From an uncultured Gammaproteobacteria bacterium (GTDB lineage Bacteria; Pseudomonadota; Gammaproteobacteria; GCA-002705445; GCA-002716945), in contig CAJWIW010000004.1 in assembly GCA_913041865.1 (NCBI GenBank), forward strand, positions 1 to 26,582: a stretch of DNA of 26,582 bases, written 5' to 3'. Positions 7,906 through 15,387 of this stretch are shown here, piece after piece (position 1 is the stretch's first letter; the number at the start of each line of letters is the position of its first letter). Below the pieces are notes generated by a model that was not told the origin of the DNA, made no database searches, and worked only from the letters and a program-made list of their open reading frames with translations. Both the position numbers and the translations under genes were made by a program.

Positions 7906-8880
7906 ATGAAAATATATAAGACAAAATCATACTGGATAGATAAAAAAAATAAAGGTTATTTTAAATCTGGTGAAATATCATCAATTAATAGCAATGAGAT
8001 AGTTGTAAAAACTCTTTTTTCAGGTATAAGCTATGGTACAGAGAAGCTTGTCTACTCTGGTAAAGTTCCAAAAAGTCAGAGAAATCTTATGAAGTGTCCT
8101 TATCAAGAAGGAGATTTTGGAAATGATATCAAATATGGATATATAAATGTTGGCAAAGTCGTAGATGGAGATAAGTCATATTTAGGAAATAACATTTTTT
8201 CGTTATATCCACATCAAGATTTCTACAAGATACCTTCTAACGAGGCGCTTATTATCCCAAATAAAATACCACTATCTCGTTGTTTGCTGATTCCCAATCT
8301 TGAAACAGCTATAAATGCAGTCTGGGATACATTGCCGAGTGCTGGTGATCGAATTCTGGTTATTGGAGCTGGAATTGTTGGATTGCTCACAGCATACCTT
8401 ATCGACAAAATTCCAGGCGTAAACTTATTTATAGTAGATAAGGATCCCTCAAAGAGAAAAATTACAAAAAAGTTAGGTATAAAGTTTCTTGATACAATCC
8501 CAAAAAAATTTGATGCCAGATTCATCTATGAGTGCACAGGCGATCATAGAATTCTGAATTCACTAAAAAATAATATTACAGTTAATTCTACGATATGCGT
8601 CCTTAGTTGGTATGGTGATAAAAAATCAGATATAGCATTAGGGGAGAATTTTTTTTCAAAAAGAGCCAAGTTAATAATGTCTCAAGTATCAAAGATATCA
8701 CCTTCTCGCTGCGATGTAACTAATCAAGATCGAAGAAAAATAGCACTTGGAATATTAGATGCAAGCAATGATCTCGACCATCTCATAGAAAAAAAGTATG
8801 TAAAATTTAACGATTTAGATAAATTCTTTTCTGATAGAAAAAACCATAACAATTTTCTTTGTAAAGTTGTAAAATATTAA
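7906..8880 (+). CDS. MDR-family dehydrogenase lacking zinc ligands
   Basis: A 324-residue medium-chain dehydrogenase/reductase of the group usually annotated as zinc-binding alcohol dehydrogenase. The nucleotide-binding motif is intact (VIGAGIVG, 152-159, with an acidic D178 at the end of the second strand, which favours NAD over NADP). The N-terminal domain has SGISYGTEKLVYSG (39-52) where classical enzymes carry the catalytic-zinc cysteine (CGICGTD type), and the structural four-cysteine lobe is missing. Reduction or oxidation of a small alcohol or carbonyl without zinc is likely; the substrate is unknown. The next gene, the pterin-synthase homologue, starts four bases after this stop, so the two probably act in one pathway, for example in side-chain oxidation or reduction of a pterin-like intermediate (inference). 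Confidence 0.82.
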   Translation: MKIYKTKSYWIDKKNKGYFKSGEISSINSNEIVVKTLFSGISYGTEKLVYSGKVPKSQRNLMKCPYQEGDFGNDIKYGYINVGKVVDGDKSYLGNNIFSLYPHQDFYKIPSNEALIIPNKIPLSRCLLIPNLETAINAVWDTLPSAGDRILVIGAGIVGLLTAYLIDKIPGVNLFIVDKDPSKRKITKKLGIKFLDTIPKKFDARFIYECTGDHRILNSLKNNITVNSTICVLSWYGDKKSDIALGENFFSKRAKLIMSQVSKISPSRCDVTNQDRRKIALGILDASNDLDHLIEKKYVKFNDLDKFFSDRKNHNNFLCKVVKY

Positions 8881-8884
8881 TTCT

Positions 8885-9277
8885 ATGTATAGTGTTAAAG
8901 TAAGAGACCATTTATTTATAGCTCATAGTTTAAACCATCCATCATTTGGTAGAGCTCAAAAGCTTCATGGAGCTACATATGTAGTTGACTTAATTATATA
9001 TGCAAAGAATTTACTAGAAAATAATATTGCAATAGATATAGATCTAGCAACCAAAATTCTTAAAGAATGCTTAGATAAACTTAATTTTCAAAATTTAGAC
9101 GAACAAAAAGAATTCGAAGATAATCTCACTACAACAGAGTTTTTAGCTGAATTTATCGTAAATATGATAATTTCAAAATTAAATGATAATTCTCAAGATA
9201 TTGCTAATCTTCACTCGGTTAAAATTATATTAAATGAATCTCATGTAGCTTCAGCGTCTTTTGAAAAAAAATTTTAG
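8885..9277 (+). CDS. 6-pyruvoyl-tetrahydropterin synthase/QueD homologue with altered active site
   Basis: A 130-residue member of COG0720, whose known members turn dihydroneopterin triphosphate into 6-pyruvoyl- or 6-carboxy-tetrahydropterin. The fold pattern is clear: FIAHSL with zinc-ligand-type H14, LHGATY with H28, LTTTEFLAEFI with E85 (the NPTxExLA region) and the pterin-anchoring glutamate E118 in LNESHVASASF. Two key residues differ. The catalytic cysteine four residues before HGH is A24, and the last His of the HGH zinc motif is A30. A normal QueD or PTPS reaction is therefore unlikely. I recall similar Q-x-LHGA versions beside zinc-type dehydrogenases in other proteobacteria, without a known function. 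The stop overlaps the glycosyltransferase GTG by one base. Confidence 0.85.
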   Translation: MYSVKVRDHLFIAHSLNHPSFGRAQKLHGATYVVDLIIYAKNLLENNIAIDIDLATKILKECLDKLNFQNLDEQKEFEDNLTTTEFLAEFIVNMIISKLNDNSQDIANLHSVKIILNESHVASASFEKKF

Positions 9278-10272
9278 TGAAGGAAGTATATTTTATAATT
9301 CCTGAATTTGATAAGTCTATTACTGGAGGAACACTATACGATAATAATCTAGTACTAGAGCTGAAGAAACTTCGTATACCGATTAAGGAAGTAAGAGTAC
9401 GTTACAACATAAATGTAATACTACTTCATAAAAAGATTAACAAAATCCCTAAGAGTTCAACTATTCTCATCGATGGATATCTAGTTAACAAACTAAGAAC
9501 GAGAGTAATAAATAGACTTAATATACTTATCCACCATCCATGCTCTATGGAAATATCAAATAATCAAATGTCTAACATAAATCTATATTTATCTGAAAGA
9601 AAAGCATTCAATGCTGCAGAATCACTAATTACTGTTAGTAAAACAATGAAAAGAGTATTACAAAAATACTTAGGTAAATACAAAAATATTTGTGTTGCGT
9701 ATCCAGGTATAGATAAAAAATTTTGTAAACAAGAGATAGACAGATATTCAAAGAATATCTTATCTGTTGGAAATGTTATACCTAGAAAGGGTTACCATAT
9801 TTTAATTGAAGCTCTCCAAAAAGTTACAGAGGATTGGACATTAACAATAGTTGGGAATCACGAAATGGATAAAACATATTATGATAATCTGAAAAGATTA
9901 ATCATAAAAAATGAAATGCAAGATAGAATTGAATTCAAGGGTAGCATGAAGCCTAACGAGATAATAGCCGAAATTAAAAAATCTAAATTTTTTATTTTGT
10001 TGACCAAATATGAAGGCTTTGGAATGTCAATAGCTGAGTGTGCTGCCGCAGGTTTAGAAATTATCACAACAGACTTGCCTGTTCTTCGTGAAGTACTTGG
10101 TAATTATCCTGTTGATTTTGTTGATTTAAGAGATCCTGACAACATTAGTAACAAAATAAATGAGAAGTTGTCACGTAATTCAGTAAATGGTAAAAATAAA
10201 GATATATTTTATACCTGGTCAGATACAGCAAAAAAAATAAAAAGATTTTATGAAAAAAGAATATTTTACTAA
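9277..10272 (+). CDS. GT4-family glycosyltransferase
   Basis: A 331-residue GT-B fold glycosyltransferase, family 4 type, retaining. The C-terminal donor domain carries SVGNVIPRKG (163-172, with R170 and K171 as the usual phosphate-binding pair) and the E-x7-E motif KYEGFGMSIAECAA, with E246 and E254. The N-terminal acceptor domain begins IPEFDKSITGGTLYDNN, matching the glycine-rich first loop. The donor is a nucleotide sugar that cannot be named from sequence. The GTG start overlaps the stop of the pterin-synthase homologue by one base, and the 3' end overlaps the methyltransferase by 23 bases, so translation is probably coupled. The simplest reading is glycosylation of the product of the two preceding enzymes. 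No membrane segment is evident. Confidence 0.9.
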   Translation: MKEVYFIIPEFDKSITGGTLYDNNLVLELKKLRIPIKEVRVRYNINVILLHKKINKIPKSSTILIDGYLVNKLRTRVINRLNILIHHPCSMEISNNQMSNINLYLSERKAFNAAESLITVSKTMKRVLQKYLGKYKNICVAYPGIDKKFCKQEIDRYSKNILSVGNVIPRKGYHILIEALQKVTEDWTLTIVGNHEMDKTYYDNLKRLIIKNEMQDRIEFKGSMKPNEIIAEIKKSKFFILLTKYEGFGMSIAECAAAGLEIITTDLPVLREVLGNYPVDFVDLRDPDNISNKINEKLSRNSVNGKNKDIFYTWSDTAKKIKRFYEKRIFY

Positions 10273-11110
10273 TACATGGTTAGCTTTAAGAGAGCCATAT
10301 GATTTTTTATCCAGAAATAAGAACTTAAAAAAACTCATTAAAAGGTCTGATTGTATACTGGATATTGGGTCGGGCACAGGTAGTTTTGGTAGATGGTGTA
10401 TTGAAAACGATATATTTTTTAAGACAATGATGCTGTTAGATCATGATCAAAGGTTATTGAATAGTAGCCGGATATCTACCGCAAAATTCTGTAAGAGTAA
10501 GAAACTTGTTATTGAGAGAATATCTAATAAGAAATTCAAAGTTGAAGACCCTGTGCATAATCTAACTTATGGATTTGAAACGATTAATAGAGATCTAGGT
10601 TTAGCAATCGACTTAATTAATAATTTTGATGTATTAAGTATGTCAGCATTAATAGACTTACTATCTATTAAATATTTAAGTAATATTTTCAACATCATCA
10701 ATGGTAACAAAGTCATTGCGATGACGTTATGTTTTAATGGTAAGGTAAGTTGGAATCATAAAAATACACATGATAAATATATAATCAATGAATTTAATAA
10801 AGAACAACAAAGCATTAAAGAAGGAGAGCTAGCACTAGGATACAAAAGTATTGAAAAAGTTAAACAACTGTCAAAAAAGAAAAACTTTAAAATCTCTATT
10901 TATGATTCATCATGGAAGTTATTATCAAATTCTCATGAAAACAAAAAATTTCAGATGAAATACCTTGAAACAATTTATAAACCTCTGAAAAGAAACGGTC
11001 AAGTTGATAATGAAATACTTGAAAAATGGTTTAGTTCAAAAATTCAATTGATAGATAATAATTCTCTTGAAACCACAGTAGGTCATAATGATATTATTAT
11101 TCAGACCTGA
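10250..11110 (+). CDS. Class I SAM-dependent methyltransferase
   Basis: A 286-residue protein with a class I methyltransferase SAM-binding motif, ILDIGSGTGSFGRW (36-49), and the strand-2 acidic end LLDHD (about 64-68). The rest is divergent and I do not recognise a subfamily, so the methyl acceptor is unknown. The C-terminal half (about 150-286) is lysine- and asparagine-rich and shows no extra domain I can name. It begins inside the glycosyltransferase gene (23-base overlap) and ends seven bases before the flippase-like gene. Its fixed place between these suggests modification of the same glycosylated product, though it could also act earlier in the pathway. Confidence 0.82.
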   Translation: MKKEYFTNTWLALREPYDFLSRNKNLKKLIKRSDCILDIGSGTGSFGRWCIENDIFFKTMMLLDHDQRLLNSSRISTAKFCKSKKLVIERISNKKFKVEDPVHNLTYGFETINRDLGLAIDLINNFDVLSMSALIDLLSIKYLSNIFNIINGNKVIAMTLCFNGKVSWNHKNTHDKYIINEFNKEQQSIKEGELALGYKSIEKVKQLSKKKNFKISIYDSSWKLLSNSHENKKFQMKYLETIYKPLKRNGQVDNEILEKWFSSKIQLIDNNSLETTVGHNDIIIQT

Positions 11111-11117
11111 GTATTAA

Positions 11118-12002
11118 ATGAAAGATCTGCTTAAATATATTCTATCTCTTGGTTTGCTGTATTACATTTTCGAAGAGTATGGAACAGAATTATACAAAAC
11201 ATTGAGCATTATAAATTATAAATACGTCCTCTTGGTTTTTTTTATAAGCTTTTTTCAATATGCTTTATCTGCATATCGATGGATGTATATATCGTCTAAA
11301 AATGGTTCTGAAATGAATTTTTTCTACTGTCTTAAATTTTATTATATCTCTAGTTTTATTAATAATATCCTACCAGGTGGTGTTGTTGGCGATATATATA
11401 GAGCTTATTGTGCTCGTGAATCTAATTCGAGCGTGATTGACCTAAGTAAATCAGTACAAGGTATTGTTTTTGAAAGATTGTCAGGGCAAATCATGATGTT
11501 CTTTATTTTTCTATTCTCTTTAACATTATTTTTTCTAATAAATGCTAAGTACGTGGCTTTTTTATATGCAGTCATCCCAGTCATTTTGATTATTTTGATA
11601 ATCTATGTTGTCACTAAAAAAATCTATTTTAATAAAGTTCAATCAAATGAAGTAGCAATTAATTTTAAAAGGATTTTTTCAGGAACTATTTTTTGGAATC
11701 ATACGATAATATCGTTCTTTGTAGTTATTTCATACATTATAATTTATATAATATCCGCTGAAGCCTTAGGACTATCTATCGATTATTTTGCATTTTTTGT
11801 ATTTACCCCTATTGTGTTGTTTTCAATGACATTGCCGGTAAGCATTGGTGGATGGGGAGTACGAGAAGGAACAGCTTTATTGATTGCATTTTTACTAGGA
11901 TTATCAGCCTCATCTAGTATAAGTGTAGCTATCATGTACGGTATTTTAAACCTCTTCTGTTCTTTGCCAGGACTATATTTTCTTTTATCAATTAAAAAGT
12001 AA
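11118..12002 (+). CDS. UPF0104/AglD-type flippase-like membrane protein
   Basis: A 294-residue polytopic membrane protein of the PF03706 family (the transmembrane part of lysylphosphatidylglycerol synthase; also AglD-like). About seven to eight membrane segments are visible. The two family signatures are present: SSFINNILPGGVVGDIYRAY (78-97) and LPVSIGGWGVREG (239-251). Characterised members flip aminoacylated lipids or assist lipid-linked glycan assembly; proteins of this size without the soluble aminoacyl domain are usually of unknown substrate. As the last plus-strand gene of the cluster, it could move a lipid-linked product made by the preceding enzymes across the inner membrane (inference). 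Its 3' end overlaps the convergent RibD-like gene by 11 bases. Confidence 0.88.
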   Translation: MKDLLKYILSLGLLYYIFEEYGTELYKTLSIINYKYVLLVFFISFFQYALSAYRWMYISSKNGSEMNFFYCLKFYYISSFINNILPGGVVGDIYRAYCARESNSSVIDLSKSVQGIVFERLSGQIMMFFIFLFSLTLFFLINAKYVAFLYAVIPVILIILIIYVVTKKIYFNKVQSNEVAINFKRIFSGTIFWNHTIISFFVVISYIIIYIISAEALGLSIDYFAFFVFTPIVLFSMTLPVSIGGWGVREGTALLIAFLLGLSASSSISVAIMYGILNLFCSLPGLYFLLSIKK

Positions 12003-12864
12003 TATCACATAAAACATCAGAGCCCATCTTATGGTATTTAATGCTTCTGTAACTTAACTTTGGAATGGTTTTATGCGCTTTTAATAGAAAGCTATTTTTA
12101 CCACTTCCTAATATTATTGGACAGATACAGATTTGTAGTTGATTCAAATATCCGCTATCAAAAAATTTAGACAGTAAAGACCCGCCACCCTCAACAAAGA
12201 TAATTCTCTTATTCAATTTATGTAGTAAATTATTGAGATCATTTAACTTGAAATATCTCTTATGTAGTGGAAGCGAGAATACATTATCATCATTATTTTT
12301 TATTTTAGATGAAATAATTTTGAAACCCAGACCATCATTATTAGAGAATACGTTATATCTATTATGTAATTCATTATTTTTATCAAGTATCAATCTCATC
12401 GGATTGTGACCTTTTACTAGTCTAACTGTAAGTTTGGGATTATCTTTTTGGACTGTTTTTGAACCTACAATAATTACATCGCTGATACATCTCAGCATAT
12501 GTATATGTTCTAAGTTTTCTTTTGAGCTAATATATTTCGACTGACCACTTTTGGTAGCTATGAAACCATCAAGACTCTGTGCTATATGACCGACAAAATA
12601 CGGATGCTCATTACCAAAGACTAACCTTAGGTACATATTGATCATATTTTCAGTTCGCTCTTCGCAAGAAAAGTTTTTTCGGATGATCTTTTCTTTGACT
12701 TTTGAGTATATACATACCAGAGTATTCTTCTGAGTGTTACATTTGATTGTGTAAGATTTTTGGTCTTTATTATTGGAATATTGATCTTTAGCTTGTAAAA
12801 CTATTTGCCAAGCTTCTTTTTTTGTTATATTACTAATATGAGGTTTTTTGTTTGATGAGTTCAT
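11992..12864 (-). CDS. RibD C-terminal-domain reductase (DHFR-like fold), no deaminase domain
   Basis: A 290-residue protein with a RibD_C/DHFR-like NADPH reductase domain from about 88 to the end: VGHIAQSLDGFIATKSG (91-107), VIIVGSKTVQKDNPKL (130-145) and the cofactor-loop FVEGGGSLL near 225-233, followed by CPIILGSG. In riboflavin synthesis, this domain reduces the ribosyl chain of the diaminopyrimidine. Here the usual N-terminal deaminase, with HAE and PC-x-G-x-TPPC zinc motifs, is absent; residues 1-87 are instead an unrelated lysine-rich helical segment. It is therefore unlikely to be the housekeeping RibD. Position at the end of the pterin-like cluster suggests reduction of a pterin or pyrimidine intermediate. 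Start ATG 12864 overlaps the start of the small membrane gene on the other strand by ten bases. Confidence 0.82.
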   Translation of the reverse strand: MNSSNKKPHISNITKKEAWQIVLQAKDQYSNNKDQKSYTIKCNTQKNTLVCIYSKVKEKIIRKNFSCEERTENMINMYLRLVFGNEHPYFVGHIAQSLDGFIATKSGQSKYISSKENLEHIHMLRCISDVIIVGSKTVQKDNPKLTVRLVKGHNPMRLILDKNNELHNRYNVFSNNDGLGFKIISSKIKNNDDNVFSLPLHKRYFKLNDLNNLLHKLNKRIIFVEGGGSLLSKFFDSGYLNQLQICICPIILGSGKNSFLLKAHKTIPKLSYRSIKYHKMGSDVLCDITF

Positions 12865-13079
12865 TGAGAAATATTTTATTTGACGTAATATTAGGCGCTC
12901 TTATCCTTACTCCACTTTTGATATTTATTCATCTTACATACAGTTACTTTTCTAACTATAGTCCAATTCCATCAATTTACTATTTTTACGTATCTATGGC
13001 ATTTGGTCCAGCATATTTAATAATCAATCTATATTTGACTGGGATAATTGCAAGGTTTTTCAGTGAGAAAGTAAGATAA
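12855..13079 (+). CDS. Small two-helix membrane protein, unknown
   Basis: A 74-residue predicted inner-membrane protein, not recognised. Two long hydrophobic stretches (about 8-30 and 40-65) flank a short polar loop (SNYSPIPS), and the C terminus is basic. A GPAYLIINLYLTG motif in the second helix suggests a real protein rather than chance. ATG 12855 was chosen; TTG 12852 lies directly before it. The start overlaps the RibD-like gene on the opposite strand by ten bases, so the promoters of both lie inside each other's coding sequence. It ends five bases before the convergent hisI stop. It occupies the whole stretch between its neighbours, which would otherwise be an unusually long gap here. 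Confidence 0.6.
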   Translation: MSSLRNILFDVILGALILTPLLIFIHLTYSYFSNYSPIPSIYYFYVSMAFGPAYLIINLYLTGIIARFFSEKVR

Positions 13080-13084
13080 ATGTT

Positions 13085-13540
13085 TTATAGTATTGTCGGA
13101 TTTGGTGCATCACCATACACTTCATCGGGGTCGAATACTTTTTCTTTTTCTGTGAAATCAAGTAGTATTCTATTTTCATTAATAGTTACTTCTCTGTAAA
13201 AACAAGAGTTATAGCCAACATGGCAACTTGCTTGACCCTTTACATCAACTTGTAACCAAATGCAGTCTTGATCATCATCTATCATAATTTTCTTAACTTC
13301 TTGTATAAAACCACTGGTTGCACCTTTGTGCCAGACACATTTTCGACTCCTACTGTAATAGTGAGCCTCTCTCTTATTAATAGTAAGCTCTAATGCCTCT
13401 CTATTCATATAAGCATGCATTAGAAGGTTGCCTGTTTTTACATCTGTAGTCACTACAGGTATTAATCCATTGCCATCAAACTTTGGACAAAGCTCTTTTC
13501 CTTCCTCTACTTGTTTAATCGACTTTCTTTTTTCAAACAT
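13085..13540 (-). CDS. hisI: HisI, phosphoribosyl-AMP cyclohydrolase
   Basis: HisI (151 residues) opens the adenine ring of phosphoribosyl-AMP, the third step of histidine synthesis. The enzyme core is complete: LLMHAYMNREAL (39-50), YYSRSRKCVWHKGATSG (61-77), the acidic magnesium site DDDQDC (88-93), and the zinc cysteines C93, C106 and C113 in QASCHVGYNSCFYR. It is the stand-alone form without the HisE pyrophosphatase domain that is fused in enteric bacteria. It is not in a his operon; instead it is the last gene of a MOSC, zinc-finger, hisI run, beginning two bases after the zinc-finger stop. Confidence 0.95.
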   Translation of the reverse strand: MFEKRKSIKQVEEGKELCPKFDGNGLIPVVTTDVKTGNLLMHAYMNREALELTINKREAHYYSRSRKCVWHKGATSGFIQEVKKIMIDDDQDCIWLQVDVKGQASCHVGYNSCFYREVTINENRILLDFTEKEKVFDPDEVYGDAPNPTIL

Positions 13541-13542
13541 AT

Positions 13543-13722
13543 CTACTTTTTCTCAACTTTAGATTTATACATAAACGTCTTACCACAATAATAACACTCA
13601 ATTTTACCACCTTCATCTCGAATATTCAGATATACTTTTGGATGTGCGCCAGTTTCAGTGTCTCCCACACATGCTACAATATTTATATCATCATCTACAA
13701 CCCTTATGTTTGATATTTTCAT
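13543..13722 (-). CDS. CHCC zinc-finger domain protein (NDUFS6-like)
   Basis: A 59-residue protein of the zf-CHCC family (PF10276), related to the zinc-binding region of mitochondrial complex I subunit NDUFS6. The four metal ligands are C18, H27, C43 and C46, in ACVGDTETGAHPKVYL and ECYYCGKTF; the last knuckle CYYCG is the usual CPYC-like form with Tyr for Pro. The function in bacteria is unproven; a zinc-binding accessory role is likely. It starts three bases after the MOSC stop and ends two bases before the hisI start, so the three genes form one transcript. It is easy to miss because of its length. Confidence 0.88.
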   Translation of the reverse strand: MKISNIRVVDDDINIVACVGDTETGAHPKVYLNIRDEGGKIECYYCGKTFMYKSKVEKK

Positions 13723-13725
13723 GAT

Positions 13726-14385
13726 TCAAAGAGATGAAAAATCTCCCAACTTCATAAGCCTTTCTCTAAACCTCTCTTTGATTTCTTCTGATAGGTATTT
13801 TAGATCTATGGCTTTTTTCATGCCCTCTATATTTTTAATATCAACAAATAATAGTTGGGATATTTCAAAAATGGACATACTATCGTCATCACGCCTTGAC
13901 AGCTCAACAGAGTCACCTATTTTCATTTTACCTACTTCAATGACTCTCATGTAGGATCCAAGTAAACCACTTTGTGAGAAAAGCTTTGGAAACTCTCTAC
14001 TGTTCATCTTAATACCAATCTTATAACAAGGTATTCTTGGCTGTGATATTTGAAGAAGTGTGGTACCTATTTTATATTCATCTCCAATGAAGACATCTCT
14101 TTCATCAAAATTGTCAATAGTGAGATTTTCTCCTACTAATCCAAATTCCTCATAAGATTTTTTCATGATTTCAGACCAGTGTGAGTAGTGTGAGTGAGAA
14201 TATGCATATACAGCCTTATCATAACCACCATGAACTTGCAGATCAGCTTGTCTGTCTCCTTCAATACCAAGTTGACCGACTTCAACCTCTTTATTTATAG
14301 GCATCTTATAAATACTTGTGATAAGCTCTTTGCCGTTAAAGGTTATTTTTTTGGGTTCTGATATATTTATTGATAAAACCTTCAT
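13726..14385 (-). CDS. MOSC-domain protein of YiiM type
   Basis: A 219-residue MOSC-domain protein similar to E. coli YiiM, which binds molybdenum cofactor and reduces N-hydroxylated compounds such as 6-N-hydroxylaminopurine. Key features are GDRQADLQVHGGYDKAVYAYS (43-63), GENLTIDNF (85-93) and the cofactor-thiolate candidate C120 in QPRIPCYKIG. A helical 3-alpha domain follows at the C terminus (about 165-219). The gene is divergent from an EamA transporter (45-base gap) and lies just before the molybdopterin genes, whose cofactor it would use; they are on opposite strands, so this is proximity, not an operon. Identification as YiiM itself is probable, not certain. Confidence 0.88.
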   Translation of the reverse strand: MKVLSINISEPKKITFNGKELITSIYKMPINKEVEVGQLGIEGDRQADLQVHGGYDKAVYAYSHSHYSHWSEIMKKSYEEFGLVGENLTIDNFDERDVFIGDEYKIGTTLLQISQPRIPCYKIGIKMNSREFPKLFSQSGLLGSYMRVIEVGKMKIGDSVELSRRDDDSMSIFEISQLLFVDIKNIEGMKKAIDLKYLSEEIKERFRERLMKLGDFSSL

Positions 14386-14430
14386 AAATATTAAAATACT
14401 ACATCAAATTAATTTTAAGAATAACTCAAG

Positions 14431-15318
14431 ATGAAAACATATACAATTAATTGGATTCTTTTACTGGTCTTGTCTGCGATATGGGGAGGTGCTTTCACTC
14501 TGAATAAATACTCTCTCGAGGTTTATAGTCCAGAAATGATCGTCGCTGGAAGGCTGATAATTGGAGCGTTACTCCTAGTCGTTATTCTACTCATTAGAAA
14601 TGGATCTATCACAATCAAGGCAGAAGATTGGAGATATTACAGCTTCATGAGTATAGTAGGAATAGTAGCACCTTTTCTATTGATTTCGTACGGGCAAATT
14701 GAGATTGATAGCTCATTAGCGGGTATATTAATGGCGACAATGCCAATATCTACTCTATTACTATCACACGTTTTCCTAGACGATGAATTCCTAACCAAAA
14801 AAAAGATAATGGGTTTTGTTATCGCTTTTTTTGGGATTATCATTTTAATAATGCCAGAGATATTTTTCTTACCAAGTGTATCTGAGAATATATTATCTGA
14901 GTTGATGGTCATGAGTGGTGCAATATTATATTCATGCTCAGCCGTCTATGGTAAAAAGAATAAAGTTACAGGGCCACTCAACGCATCAACCGGCACAATA
15001 TTCTATTCTGCAGTGATAATGTTAATATTTCTGTTCTCATTCGACGCACCATTAGAAAGTGAGATATCTTATCCTCACTTAATAAGCATTCTGATGTTAG
15101 GTATTTTTTGTACTGCTGTTGCGACAATTATTTATTTTCAAATCCTACAAACATCAGGCGCATCATTTATATCAATAATGAATTACTTAATTCCAATTTG
15201 GTCCATTTTCTTTGGTGTAATTTTCCTTAATGAAGATATTTTCCTCAATTACCTCATTGGGTTATTGATTGTCGTATATGGCATTAAATTATCGCAAGGT
15301 GATTTTAAAAAAGCTTAG
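14431..15318 (+). CDS. EamA/DMT-family transporter
   Basis: A 295-residue inner-membrane protein with ten predicted helices in two repeated EamA halves, the layout of RhaT/YdcZ-like drug/metabolite transporters. Landmarks are the N-terminal SAIWGGAFTLNKYSLEVYSPE (15-35), SLAGILMATMPISTLLLSHVFLDDE ending the first half, and the C-terminal SGASFISIMNYLIPIWSIFFG region with the conserved proline. These permeases export metabolites, amino acids or drugs; the substrate cannot be read. The protein ends in a lysine tail. It is divergent from the MOSC gene and 69 bases before the DUF1244 gene. That gap shows TATACT (15350-15355) and TATAAA (15364-15369) but no paired -35 box. Confidence 0.9.
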   Translation: MKTYTINWILLLVLSAIWGGAFTLNKYSLEVYSPEMIVAGRLIIGALLLVVILLIRNGSITIKAEDWRYYSFMSIVGIVAPFLLISYGQIEIDSSLAGILMATMPISTLLLSHVFLDDEFLTKKKIMGFVIAFFGIIILIMPEIFFLPSVSENILSELMVMSGAILYSCSAVYGKKNKVTGPLNASTGTIFYSAVIMLIFLFSFDAPLESEISYPHLISILMLGIFCTAVATIIYFQILQTSGASFISIMNYLIPIWSIFFGVIFLNEDIFLNYLIGLLIVVYGIKLSQGDFKKA

Positions 15319-15387
15319 ACATAGATATGTAAATACCCAAGAGATTATATATACTGGAATAGTATAAATTTATTTGGAGAAGGGTAG

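Noticed and set aside
8223..8525. 100-codon minus-strand frame
   Set aside because: It is antisense to the MDR dehydrogenase, overlapping the start of its Rossmann region; no family features.
9277..9279. GTG start of the glycosyltransferase as an error
   Set aside because: The GTG overlaps the previous stop by one base, puts the first glycosyltransferase strand at the N terminus, and no in-frame ATG is nearby, so it is accepted as genuine.
13658..13954. 98-codon plus-strand frame opposite the MOSC gene
   Set aside because: The MOSC and CHCC genes on the other strand carry clear family motifs, and this frame overlaps both.
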